Of a stretch of DNA of 64,000 nucleotides, positions 10,701 through 20,122 are shown piece after piece. Position 1 is the stretch's first letter; the number at the start of each line of letters is the position of its first letter. Position numbers and translations under genes: made by a program. The DNA is from Trichopria drosophilae. Taxonomy: Eukaryota > Arthropoda > Insecta > Hymenoptera > Diapriidae. The stretch is from NCBI GenBank assembly GCA_030407085.1, contig CM059587.1, positions 105,235,501 to 105,299,500 of the forward strand, read 5' to 3'. The notes beneath the pieces are model-generated. The model was not told the DNA's origin and made no database searches. It saw only the letters and a list, made by a program, of their open reading frames with translations.

Positions 10701-13206
10701 TATAAAAGAAAACACAGGAAAATTTGTTACCACTTGATGACGTGCTTGCATATCACGAAGCCGACGATGAACGTCTATGATATTTGCTTTTCTTTTTTCG
10801 CTTTATTTTTCTTTCTAATTTTTTCAATCGCTTCAATACTTGAACGGATACATCTTCTGAATCTGAATCTGGATGTATTTTACTATTTTTCCCCATTTTC
10901 AGACAATTTCCAAATTTGCGATGTAATTATGTTGACACAAGGAAAAAGAATGACAATAACAATAGACAGAAGGCCGGACATGAGACTGTCACAGCAACTT
11001 CAGTTTATTGAGCTTTGAACTTGTGATTATTTGCCACAGAGGGGAGGGTACTACCAGTTGATCATGAGGAGGAGACGAGAAATACAATATTAAGTCACGT
11101 ACAATTCGAAAAATGTATGGTTATAAAAGAAAAGGAAAGAAGAAATATTTCATTATCCTATACTTTTTTCTATATTTCTTATTGCATTTTTTATTCAACG
11201 TTATATATGATTATGCAAAATTTAAACACTACAATATGAACAACAGCAAAGTCTATCGTCTATTTTTATCATCTTCTTTGCAAATATTTCGTCGGCTGTT
11301 TTGCTCATGCAAATGTGTGGTAAATGCACCAGATTTTTGCTACATGCACTATAATGTCAATGTCTTGTACCATTCTGTGTCTAATGCTTTTTAACATTTT
11401 TACTTATTTAGCAGTAATTTATTTAACTCCGCCATAATGATCAATAAAAATAATGTAGAGAATCAGTAAAAACTGGTACTAATACAATGAACTCTATTGT
11501 GAATTGTATAACTCTATCTAAATAGAGCAATGTAGTCGGTTTCGTGGGTCAGGCCAGTCAGGTGGCAGCGCCAGTTCGATTCCCGTCCGGGAAACAATTT
11601 TTCGATTTTGTTTTCAAGTATTAATTTTTATTTAACTACAAATTTTATAGAAAAAAAAATAAAATGGAGATATCACAGTAATTTTCTGTATACATTAATG
11701 CCGATTTATCCCTATTTTATACTCGTAGACCTGTTGAGCAATACCATTACATCCTACAAACCAAAATGATTCAAGAAAAGAAATATTTCCTATTTTTCGA
11801 TCTTGATCACTTAATCATAATTATTTCTTACTATCTGTATTAATAACAATTTTGCCGTACAATTGTTATTGTTCAAATATATTAAAAAAAAATTAGGTTT
11901 TTCTTGGAATCCTTAGCATTTTTTCAATATTATAGATAATAACAATTTCGAATACATTTTTTGAGTGAATTGTGATCAAATTTGATATTTTATACTTAGC
12001 GCATTGTTTTTATGATTCTTACAAATGCATGGAACAGCCATCATGTAGGAGGACTGCAGAATACTTTCGAACGAAGGACAGTTCCACCAGTTAGGTTAAA
12101 TCGCCGCTGATCTTACCATTTTTCATAAACATAAATATTATCATTTACCGAATTAAATTAAAAATCAGTTTTTATTTTGAAGGTTAAATTTTTATTACAA
12201 ATTGTTCACAAAATAATCGTATTTGCACCTCCGACAAGCCGTGAAAATAAGTATGCACAAACATTTCTTACATTTAAGATTAATGTCATATTTTTAAAGT
12301 CATATATTTTAATTTTAGGTGCTCGACCTCCGAGATAATAAGATAAGAGAACTCCAAAATGACTCATTTTCAAGGTATACGAGTGTAATGCACTTATTTC
12401 TTCAAGACAACATTATTCAAGAAATTGATGAATGCGCATTTGCATCTATGGATAATTTACAAGTTCTCGACATGTCCACAAACGGACTTAGAGACATACC
12501 AAGAACATTATTTCAACTTCCAAAACTCAAAATTTTGAATCTTTCGCAAAACATGCTACAAAATCTTTCATTTACCAACATCGATGTTAAATCACCAATT
12601 GTTTTCCTACGCCTTGCTCATAATAGACTAACAAAGGTTCCTGAAATTCATCCATTGCCATTTCTCACTAAACTTGACCTTTCCAACAACAGAATAAACC
12701 ACATCTCACCGGCAGAAATAGCTCATTTGTGTTCCTTAAAAATCCTCGATATTACTGGCAACAATTTACGATTTGACAAATTCCCCTGCAGTTGTCACGA
12801 TTTTCGAGCATGGACAGAATTGCGAAAAATTGTAATTAGACCAGGTTTGAACTGCCGCCCGGAACTGGATGTCGCTTGTGCCCATATCGAATTTTCAAAC
12901 AAAACGATGAGTTTGTTCAAACATTGTTCAGGCGTTTTAGCCATCAAACCAAAAGTACAGAAAAAAGAATTTGTATGGTCTTGGTCGTGGATGATCTGGA
13001 TCGTGCCCAGCGGGTGTATCTTCGTACTCTGCTTCTTCGCCATCTGCTGCCTCAGAGGAAGAAAAAAGAAAGACCGAGTGTTAAAAGTTGTCCAAACTGC
13101 GTCTTTGACTAGTACCGACTTCATTAAGAATGACGTAATTGAACATGAAGCGACAAATAAAGAAAAAAATACTAGTCCGACCATAAGGGAACAAAGTTTT
13201 CTTTAA
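3862..13206 (+). CDS. LRR transmembrane protein, LRR gene 1 (two coding exons)
   Basis: Exon 1 is 3862-4044 (61 codons, ends CAG|GTAAGA) and exon 2 is 12319-13206 (acceptor TTTTAG, stop TAA), joined in phase 0 for 356 residues. Order of parts: hydrophobic signal peptide (about 1-17); LRR N-cap with C31 and C44; about six leucine-rich repeats of the LDLRDNKIREL type; LRR C-cap with the CSC and paired cysteines; one membrane segment (about 281-305); a basic stop-transfer GRKKK; and a cytoplasmic tail of about 50 residues. The protein is predicted to be type I with extracellular repeats, suited to binding a ligand or another cell-surface protein; the partner cannot be read from sequence. Paralogues with the same exon split lie at 16411-17989 and 44287-45717. 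The 8.3 kb intron contains a DIRS retrotransposon. I do not recognise a named orthologue. Confidence 0.88.
4045..4279. other. Start of LRR gene 1 intron
   Basis: AT-rich intron sequence following the donor at 4045; nothing else seen. Confidence 0.5.
4280..5130. repeat. Palindromic (foldback) element
   Basis: The left arm (from about 4290, with 'tggaatccgaatccgaagtc' and then 'gaggttat') returns inverted at about 4970-5130 ('acttcgggttcggattcta', 'ataacctcgaatatttcaaa'). Arms are about 180 bases and diverged, separated by an AT-rich middle. Open frames on both strands inside the arm are by-products of the palindrome. Confidence 0.6.
5255..5580. repeat. Small inverted-repeat element
   Basis: A stretch with 'aacgttttcggcttcgtttt' near 5288 pairs with 'aggccgaaaacatt' near 5520 and both are bordered by poly-A/T runs. 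Likely a MITE or foldback remnant of about 320 bases. Confidence 0.4.
5941..6306. repeat. DIRS left terminal repeat and internal complementary region
   Basis: 5941-5987 (core GTTGAACGAACTTACCAAG) pairs with its inverted copy at 6225-6271, and 'cgcgtctcctcctcatgatc' occurs as a direct repeat near 5990 and 6278. The section from 5985 to 6121 also matches, inverted, the far end of the element at 10955-11092. This end-to-middle complementarity is the signature used by DIRS elements to complete and circularise their DNA copy. Confidence 0.75.
6393..7397 (-). CDS. DIRS tyrosine recombinase
   Basis: A 334-residue open frame without internal stops. The C-terminal half carries the tyrosine recombinase motifs: a first arginine in TTAHRMQT, the box HSTRHASTSAARRFG, the AGW motif, and the nucleophile tyrosine in QFYNRE. 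The N-terminal half resembles the core-binding domain (STLKSYDTYLVRWWYHC). In DIRS elements this enzyme integrates the circular cDNA through a 3'-phosphotyrosyl intermediate, replacing the usual DDE integrase. The start at 7397 lies within the end of the RT/RNase H frame, as is usual for this order. This is the only undamaged gene of the element; activity is possible on paper, but the element has lost its RT core. Confidence 0.88.
   Translation of the reverse strand: MEKSYPGVRNFIREAYIIQEIPEASISIMMSSLSNSTLKSYDTYLVRWWYHCKENSIQPFKPSVPEIIIFLTKEYEKGLSHSSINGLRSAISLITSSDIANDLRIKRFFKGIVSLRPSRPRYDRTWDPKIVLDYLKSRPDNINLPMKDLTMKLVILLALTTAHRMQTFSLIDVDNIKRTPTSIEIPIPARIKTSGNGKMQPFLILPFFPDEKICVASVMLCYIEKTKNIRGAIKQLFLSLNKPVRPVTSQTLGRLTKELLTLSGINTAIIKAHSTRHASTSAARRFGIDLNIIRKTAGWTSTSQMFAQFYNREITTDRNTFTLSLLNNGNVNQL
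7400..8487 (-). pseudogene. DIRS reverse transcriptase C-terminus and RNase H
   Basis: On the minus strand, 8487 to about 8275 encodes the RT connection region (FAKFIGSIVSCCPAFRYGWV), then 8267-7740 the DIRS RNase H (FSDASLSGWGAVC with the first catalytic Asp, a LELSA segment with Glu, LDNTTAISYINRMGG with a second Asp). A TA microsatellite of about 76 bases at 7663-7738 follows; after it, in another frame, the conserved tail resumes (DPGSLTVDAFTVR, YGFPPCSIILKTL, VPDWSTQSWYPL) up to the recombinase start. A TGA at 7612-7614 stands where family members have Trp. The open frames are also broken at 8268-8275. Conclusion: a dead RT/RH polyprotein gene. Confidence 0.8.
7663..7738. repeat. TA dinucleotide microsatellite inside DIRS coding region
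   Basis: A nearly pure (AT)n run of about 76 bases between the RNase H domain and the C-terminal tail of the polyprotein. Translated it gives alternating Ile-Tyr. It is an expansion within former coding sequence. Confidence 0.9.
8493..9134. mobile_element. Palindromic insert replacing the DIRS RT core
   Basis: 8493-8686 is a near-perfect hairpin (arms of about 90 bases around TTATCCCAGTTACGTC, outer ends CTTGACCGCTTTAATTAA and its complement). A third copy of the right arm ends at 9134. The unit therefore looks like a MITE with inverted ends (left arm about 8505-8580, right arm about 9059-9134) plus an internal extra arm. The DIRS RT reads up to SDGSHRLILN on one side and resumes about 200 residues later in the family alignment, so the insertion came with loss of the palm domain. 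Confidence 0.65.
9135..9427 (-). pseudogene. DIRS reverse transcriptase N-terminus
   Basis: Encodes the N-terminal finger region of the RT: a lead-in of about 85 residues followed by FLIPKSDGSHRLILN, the conserved 'KxDGSxRLILN' strand found in DIRS and other RTs. The open frame runs into the palindromic insert at 9134 and picks up a few foreign residues. The catalytic palm with its YxDD-type box is absent from the window, so this is a fragment. Confidence 0.75.
9436..10060 (-). pseudogene. DIRS gag-like region
   Basis: A frame open from about 10060 to 9436 on the minus strand, just upstream of the RT and in the gag position. It is Lys/Arg/Ser-rich with a segment like DILNVIGKRVTEKNQIRKSL and a basic, Gln/Arg/His-rich C-terminus, common for DIRS gag C-termini. 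There is no zinc knuckle. No convincing initiator ATG was found at the upstream end. Role (RNA packaging) is inferred from position. Confidence 0.55.
10061..10954. other. DIRS leader with repeated GGTTAGAGCCT motif and tandem duplication
   Basis: Holds six copies of a GGTTAGAnCCT-like motif (near 10180, 10260, 10308, 10339, 10505 and 10611). The stretch 10446-10551 is repeated directly at 10552-10657 (106-base period, nearly identical). No coding content recognised; this is the untranslated leader of the DIRS element, read on the minus strand. Confidence 0.6.
10955..11092. repeat. DIRS right inverted terminal repeat
   Basis: Reverse complement of 5985-6121 with very few differences (core ATGAGACTGTCACAGCAAC and GATCATGAGGAGGAGACG). 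Marks the start of the element in its own orientation. Confidence 0.8.
11096..12318. other. 3' part of LRR gene 1 intron, with a possible SINE relic
   Basis: AT-rich intron. Around 11535-11605 a CG-richer patch contains 'gccagttcgattcccgtcc', which resembles a tRNA promoter B box (GGTTCGANTCC), with a weak A-box-like 'gtcaggccagtcaggtgg' ahead of it. It does not fold as a full tRNA, so a tRNA-derived SINE remnant is more likely. The acceptor of exon 2 is at 12317-12318. Confidence 0.35.
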
Positions 13207-14224
13207 CGATAATAATTTACATCAACTTTTTTACAGAAACTCAGTCATTTATTACGAAAATTATGAGAATATTATCAATTTTTATTACCTTACAGATTGC
13301 AGGACGTTATTTACTGGTTTAGAATTTAATTTGAAAAGTGGCTTTGTTAACGTTTACATTATTTCTACACTGTGATGAATTTTACATTTTTTATAATTGT
13401 GTACAATTTTTCGAAAAAAGTTGAAACCTTGCGGGTAAGACTGATGAGAGCACAAATATGTTTATAATGCATAAGTTACATGCTGACATTTGTTAAATAT
13501 AATATTTCAATATTATAATTATACTTTTCTTTATTCTTTACATCTCCTCTCTATTTTTTTAAAATGATAGTGAAAAACGGAAAAATTGTGAGGTTCAATA
13601 CCTCAGAAAGGGACCTATTATAAACATTTATTACCTACAAACGATGAACATGTTTATAATCAAGGATGTGGGCCTAAAATGAATAATTTTGATATTTTCG
13701 TATACTTAGCTATAGACACATTAAAAATCGTAAAAAACGTCGAATTATAATTAACCTAGCATTATACAAATTTGGTAATCTATGTTCACCATTAGTTCCC
13801 TTGGTAGTCAGCAATGACTTACCTTGTTAGTTCAATATTGTTATAAAATAGTAACTATAATAATACTTAGTAGGATGATATATTACTAATTTCATTTGTA
13901 AATGTTTTTTTTTAATTCCATTAACTTGTGAAAGTCATTTCCGTGCAGCTTATACACTTGAAATTACATCAAACAATTGGTTTAAGTTATAACTTTTATA
14001 ATTTCTATTTACACCCAACTTATTTCAAAGCAAAGCTAAATGCTTAACACTTGCAGTCGATGTTCATTAACCCAACAGTTAGCCATAATTGTAAAGGAAT
14101 TCTTCGTAATAACGAACAAAATTTATTACACGTCCCAGAGGCTCGTAAGTAAGATACAAAAAATGTATACAACGAATTATTTTACACAAAAAATATGCAT
14201 AATAACACAGCTCCATAGTATCTG
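13207..14224. other. Downstream of LRR gene 1; no gene seen
   Basis: Presumed 3' untranslated region and intergenic DNA of LRR gene 1. AT-rich and without recognised elements. Confidence 0.4.
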
Positions 14225-15545
14225 TGCCCTTTTGGGATCACTGAACCCGAATCTAGTAACCGTTTGACCACATTAGGTCTAAATCAAGGGCGATTGGAGG
14301 TCAAATGTATTCAATCAATTTAATCTCAAAGTTAACTAGTATATTTATACATTTATGAGATGGCTGATATGAATCAGGTGTGTCCTCCTCGGGTCTAGGT
14401 CAAGGTCAATTGAAGGTTCAATGTGAAGAATCAATTTAATATCAAAATAAACCAGTACAGTTATACATTTTTTGGGTCGCTGAATATGAATCAGGTGTCC
14501 GTTTGTCTTCCTCAGGACTTTGTCAAGGACAAATGAAGGTTAAATGTATAAAATCAATTTAATATCAAAGTAAACCAATATATTTATACGTTTTTGGGGT
14601 CGCTGAATCCGAATCAGATGCCAGTTTTTGTCTTCTTCAAGTCTAGGTCAAGGACAATTGAAGGTCAACAGTCAGGAATCAATGTAATATCAAAGTAAAC
14701 CAGTATATTATAAGTTTTTAGGGTTACTGAATACGAATTCGATGTCCGTTAACCATCGCCTAGTCAAGGACAATTAAAGGTCCAATGTAAAGCAATGGCA
14801 GAGTCGGGGCAGACGAAATCATTACATGAGAGTCTGGCCTCAGAGAAACATTCGAAGCTGTCTCGAAAAATATAATACAGGATTCAATATAAAGAAATAG
14901 TCGCAAACTTGAAAGATATTTAAAAATCTTAGCTGCTCAATGAATCATAAACTATACTTTGAACTCCCGTGTGAATTACTTTCAGAAAATAAAGATGATT
15001 ACACCGAGAAACCAGAAGAACCGTTTCATCAAAATTTAAAGAAACGGAGCGTCGGTGTCACGGCAGATGGAATATAAATAATATTATATAAATAAATATG
15101 TTACTACTGATCTGTAAAACGACATTTACCATCAACATCGAGAAAACGCATTTTTTGATAACAAAATACTGCGACACTAGAAAAAAAGCAGCAATCATCT
15201 AGTAATAATTGAAAATTTACCTTACTTCATAAATTCTTAAATCGTTTTAATTTTGCAACTTAATAGTATTTAACAGACCTCACTTGGGCAAGAGTTACCG
15301 TATTTGGACTGAACGGCCTCAAAAACATATGAAAATACTTGTTTAAATCGATATCATACAAATTCCCTGCATTTGAGCTTGGACTTTGACAAACGGACAT
15401 TTAATTCGGATTCACCGGCCCCATAAAAGTTAATAGTTTACTTTGATATAAAATTGATTCCCTACATTTGACCTTCAATTGCCCTTGACGTAGACCTAAT
15501 GGACTCAAACATACATTGGATTCGGCGACCCAAAAAACGTCTGGG
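14225..15545. repeat. Inverted element built of about 115-base tandem units
   Basis: Four to five degenerate direct units run from 14225 to 14785, each with 'gtctaggtcaagg', 'aattgaaggtcaa', 'atcaatttaatatcaaagta' and 'gtcgctgaat'. A further unit occurs inverted at 15395-15540 ('tttgaccttcaattgccctt', 'gattcggcgaccc'). The whole looks like a foldback or non-autonomous DNA element with subterminal repeats. The middle (14790-15290) is unique-looking and non-coding. Confidence 0.6.
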
Positions 15546-16410
15546 TCATAACACTACACATACTGCCCGGTGTTTCGGACCTAGCACTGGAGGGGGGGGG
15601 GGGCTATGGATAATTAAATGATTAAGAAATCGTAAGTGTTCCCAATGGTAAATATAATGGAATGAATGAACCTAAAAATAGGAGATATAAGAGAAAAAGT
15701 CGTATAAAACAAAAATCATTTTGAAATACCTACTTTTTCTCAGATAATATTTCTTAGCATATTGATCAACGTCGCAATGAGTATATAAAAATATATAAAT
15801 AGAAAATAGCATTTTTTTTTCACAGTATTGGTGAGAAATGCGATGAGGCCTCTTCAAGACATAAAGTACAACATCGTCGACCATTCATTATCATGATTGT
15901 CAATACATTCTATTCAACAGAGTATGAGAATGATGTTGAAAATTGTTAAGATTTGTTTATTTGACATCTGTACTTACTGGTTAAACGGAAAAACGGACGA
16001 GTCCACACAAAAAATCCGGGACGAAACGTGTGTTTACAATAAGCACTTTCTACCTTTTTCGCCACTAGAGGGAAACAGAATCCATTATTATTAAATCCTA
16101 AAATTAATATATAAGAAGCCGTTTAAATCAAGTATTCTGGAGCTGGCGAATGTACAAAATCTCGTGTATTTACATATATCCATTCTCATCTATTGTGGTT
16201 TATATTAAAGCCCAAAGGTCCAATTTTAACATTTTATTCCCTAGTAAATCGACCGTCCTTACCAAGAAATAACTTTCATATCTTTTAATTTAATTACAAG
16301 CGGTCAAGAAATTTTATTTTGATGCTTTTAAAGCAACTATACTTATTTAAACGGAAAAACTGTTGTGAACTGAAGGGGTACAATTTAATTTCTTAGTAAT
16401 TTGAAAATAT
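15546..16410. other. Intergenic; G homopolymer
   Basis: Contains a run of 12 G at 15592-15603. At 16288-16310 a stretch 'aagcggtcaagaaatttt' resembles the outer end of the hairpin at 8686. No coding sequence recognised; the part next to 16411 is the 3' flank of LRR gene 2. Confidence 0.4.
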
Positions 16411-17989
16411 TTACAAAAAAATATTCCCAGCGCTAATACTGGTATCGGATGTAACCAGAATCGGTTTCTTTTTGCTATCAAAACACTTTTCCTTCCCGTT
16501 TTGAGGATTTACGATGGTGCACTTGGTAGCCATATTTTGCTGAGTATTCAAGTGTTTCTTCCTCTGTTTTGTTGTTTTATGTACGAAGCAAAAAGCAATA
16601 ACTATACAGAAAAAGAATGCTCCAGCGCACGAGTAAATTAAAATCCAGGTAAATTTGGATTGCTTCGACTGGGGTGCAGTATCCAGAGTACTGGCGCACG
16701 CTTTGTACTCTTCTAAAGTTTGGTTAGTAAATGTTATATTTGAGCATTCCTTTTTCAATGATGTTTGGCAGGAAATGTCAGGATAAACGTTGATTTCCTG
16801 TAACTCAATCCAGGACTTAAACTCATGGCATTCACAGACATGTCCGTCAAATTTCAATGGATTTCCGGTTAAATCCAGGACCTGAAGTGAACACAATCGG
16901 GCGATTTCTTCGACTGATATGTGTGTTACATTGTTGCCGGATATGTTTAGTCTACTCAAAACATATAGCGGATACATTCTGGGTAACTTGGTCAAATTGT
17001 TGGTGGCAAGTTGCAGAAGTGACAGCGGTGCCTGGATGTTGTACCGTTCTAGAACGGAGTCAGTCAGGGAATTATCAGCTGCGTAAAAAGTTCGCAATCG
17101 TGGCCTATCGAAGAGATTCTTGGGCAGATCATAAAGAGCATTGGTTGAAATGTCAAGAACCTCCAACGACTCGAGTGATGAAAATGCAGCCTCCTCTATA
17201 CGTCGGATAAAGTTTTCCTGGAGATACAAATACGCCAAATTAGTGTATTTGGAAAAACTCCCATTCTTCAAAATCCGAATTTTGTTATCGCTGAATTGTA
17301 GAATCTAGAAAAATATTATTTACTTTATCTCCCTTTCAATTATTTCGTTTACAACTTATACTAGTGTTCTTCATTACATAAATAGTTCTGAACCAAATCT
17401 AAAGCAATAGATTTTAAAACCGTTCCTTCAGTTTGGCAATTCTGTATTTTTTTAAGAAAGACAAAGACACCTACATGAATACTATAGGTAATTACAGCAA
17501 TATTACATGTGCAAGCCAGTGTAATAACAATTTTACTAGAGTCATTTTAGTCCTTAAATTATGGCGGTTAAGAAGCAAAATGATCCTAATAAATTTGTTT
17601 TTCATCGAAAATTCATCATTTTTCGGGTGTTTTGAATCACGTTGGCTGTGTTAATGAGATGTTCCGAAAACATGAATTGCTTTGAGTAAAATTACGTTTG
17701 GAAAATATACAGACTTCGTTGAAGCCCGCAAACGAAACGTAAAATGAAGCCTGTGTAAAAAATGTTGCATTATTAAACCAAATGAATTAATAATAAATAA
17801 AATATACTTGAATATTTGATTGTAAACTCTCTGGAATCTCTTTCAAATTTAAATTGTTACAAGTCGCTTGGAGTAGAGTGTAGGCATGATTGTATTGACA
17901 CATCTGATGCGGCAGAAAATCCATTAGAGACGATCCGGATTTGACATTGATGGTATTTAAAATTGTGGAGATTGCCAATATTTTGATCA
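16411..17989 (-). CDS. LRR transmembrane protein, LRR gene 2 (two coding exons)
   Basis: Exon 1 is 17808-17989 (donor CAA|GTATAT) and exon 2 is 16411-17304 (acceptor TTTCTAG, starting ILQFSDNKIRIL). The join is phase 0. With a first codon completed by an upstream exon, the protein is 358 residues. Layout as in LRR gene 1: signal-like start (MIKILAISTILN), N-cap cysteines (MCQYN, ATCNN), leucine-rich repeats, C-cap (CECHEFKSWIE), membrane segment (WILIYSCAGAFFFCIVIAF), basic stop, cytoplasmic tail ending with KKPILVTSD and IFL. An acceptor-like TTTCAG sits directly before TGATCAAA, so the ATG would be split A|TG across an intron; the upstream exon is not located. Probably an extracellular-repeat receptor or adhesion protein; ligand unknown. 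Confidence 0.85.
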
Positions 17990-20122
17990 CTGAAACAGAA
18001 ACGGTATCATTCGAATGCTAATTTGTCTTTTGGAACTATTTAAATGTATTTTAGAACTGATAAACCCTTAATTAAAAAAGTTTCTCATTTATTCATTATG
18101 AATAACATATCGGAGACGGAATTTGTAGTATATTATTTTTTTTACTAGAATCGATTCATCATTCTCTTTATAAAAACAATTCTGTAAAGAGGGTATATTA
18201 CATTATAAGGCTTTGAAAGTTGATAAATTTCCCAGTAGATTTATGTACGAGTAAAACGGATCTGTGGTAATGGATGTTATTAAATTATTATTTAATGAAA
18301 TTGAATTGTTATTTAATTGTTCTAACTTTGTTTCTATTCTAAAGTAAAAAATTTCTCCACAGAGAATAACAAATGTATTAATATAATATTAAACGTTGAT
18401 GGAAATTTGAACAGTAACATTTTCTGTAGAATTTCTCCCTGTGCATAATCAGAATTTAGGAGTTGTTAAAATCTCTATCTTAATTTCATAGATTTGCCTA
18501 TTGCAGTATTAAATACAAAAGATAAATATTACGTCACATTAGACTTTGATAAAAACTATTTTTTCGTCATATTAAATGCAAAATTCGAACGAGAAGAGTA
18601 ATAACCTAACATAGATTAATATGTTATTAAAACAAGACACAAGTTTCCTAACGTTTGGAGTTGCAAATTTGAAATATAAACTCAAACCTTGTACTCAGTA
18701 TGATAAACAATTTCGATCATATTGAGGGTGTAAACTTTTAGCCCCTGAAAACGACCATCCGTTACATCGCCTACTAGTATAAAAATTAATTGTATACACT
18801 TGATGCGAAAATATCTACTCAAAAATGCATTTGAAATAAAAAAATGTTTAATATATTTTATTTTCCTTAATATCCCAACAGACCGAACATGAATTAGTAT
18901 ATATCAGTTAATATTATTCTTTTCCATTATATTTCCTAAGTGAAATGGTATTTTTCCTTGCTCATTCTTAATCAGATCCGAATATATGGACAGGGTAAAT
19001 TAGTATATGTTATTGAAACATTTATGTTTTATTAGTTGCAGTAAAAAAAGGTTCGTAATAAATTTGACTATTTTTCAACTACTGTGGATAGTTCAACAAG
19101 ACCTCAACTATAGTTCCTCAGTAATAAGTAACTATAAAGAAACTATGAAAGTATAGGTAGCTGCGCGTAATTTAGATAATATGACGAAGATTTAAAAAAT
19201 TGTGTCAAGTTTATCGATGCGTTTTAGTAAATTGAATATTAACTTAAATAAAAATAGTAAAATTAATAATATTCACACTAAAAAGGTGTCTGACTAAAAA
19301 AGTAATTCCATTACTACTTGTCCTCATGTCTATTTTGTTTCTATCTGTTTGTATGAGAATATTTTATACTAAATTACAATTGTAAATGTACCCAGTAAAA
19401 GATTTTTAGTTTAACGTTCTTCACGATGAAGTATCACTTTTGAAATCCTGATAAGGCATATCTCGTTGAACTGCTTAACCGTTTGATCAGGTACTCATCA
19501 CATTTTTTCTTTATTCGTCGGGTATTATTTTTCGTCATTCGCGTTCGTGCAATTGTATATTAAATAAGCCCAATGTGAAACGTAGGGTACTTCTAATTTG
19601 CACAAGTAGATGGCGCTTTTTACACTGATTAATCTCAATATCGATGTGAGACATGTACGGATACACCATGTTTCGACTTACTTCAGAATAATAACAAATC
19701 AAGAAATTGTGGGAATATTAAATTCATTGCATATTGTATCATTGCAAATGTTAGCCTGACTGGATTCACACTTTACAATATATACTTTATTATCTTTATT
19801 TAAATTGTTACGAACCGAACTCCTTCCTAAATATGTAGCATCAAATATAAATGAAAAATGTAATTCTATATTGTAATATAAAACGTTTCTACTTTTATTG
19901 CATTAGTAAGGCACAAATAAATGAATTAAAAATGTCGATGAATTAAATTATTGTATATTTTAATATTTACATGAATCTTAGAAATTACAACAGATATTAA
20001 ACTAGAACGTGACTGTATTTCAAATCTTTACAACTGAAATGTTGATTACTGTATAATATGTACATGTATGTATTGAAAGTGCTTTATATAACAAATTAGT
20101 TGCGTCGATCATATTGCCATCT
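17990..20122. other. Intergenic; no gene seen
   Basis: About 2.1 kb of AT-rich DNA between LRR gene 2 and the 3' end of Or gene 2. No exon, RNA gene or clear repeat recognised. The upstream exon and promoter of LRR gene 2 should lie here. Confidence 0.4.

Larger units (their letters stand above)
5941..11095 (-). mobile_element. DIRS-type retrotransposon, decayed, inside LRR gene 1 intron
   Basis: A 5.2 kb element lying antisense to the host gene. Read on the minus strand it gives gag-like, reverse transcriptase, RNase H and tyrosine recombinase regions in that order, the DIRS arrangement; there is no integrase or protease. The termini are inverted rather than direct: 5985-6121 matches the reverse complement of 10955-11092. 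Next to the recombinase end lies a block (6200-6306) that again matches the terminal sequence, as the internal complementary region of DIRS elements does. Elements of this order are thought to integrate through a circular intermediate using the recombinase and leave no target duplication; none is seen. Lesions: RT palm missing and replaced by a 640-base insert, a stop at 7612-7614, and an expanded AT tract. Confidence 0.85.

Noticed and set aside
10662..11018. 118-codon plus-strand frame (Phe-rich)
   Set aside because: Lies in the DIRS leader and terminal repeat on the opposite strand; AT-rich random frame.
11535..11605. tRNA gene
   Set aside because: A B-box-like word is present but the acceptor, D and anticodon stems do not form; more like a SINE relic.
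12795..13184. 129-codon minus-strand frame
   Set aside because: Opposite LRR gene 1 exon 2, a shadow of its coding bias.
16857..17210. 117-codon plus-strand frame
   Set aside because: Lies opposite LRR gene 2 exon 2 and has no recognisable content.
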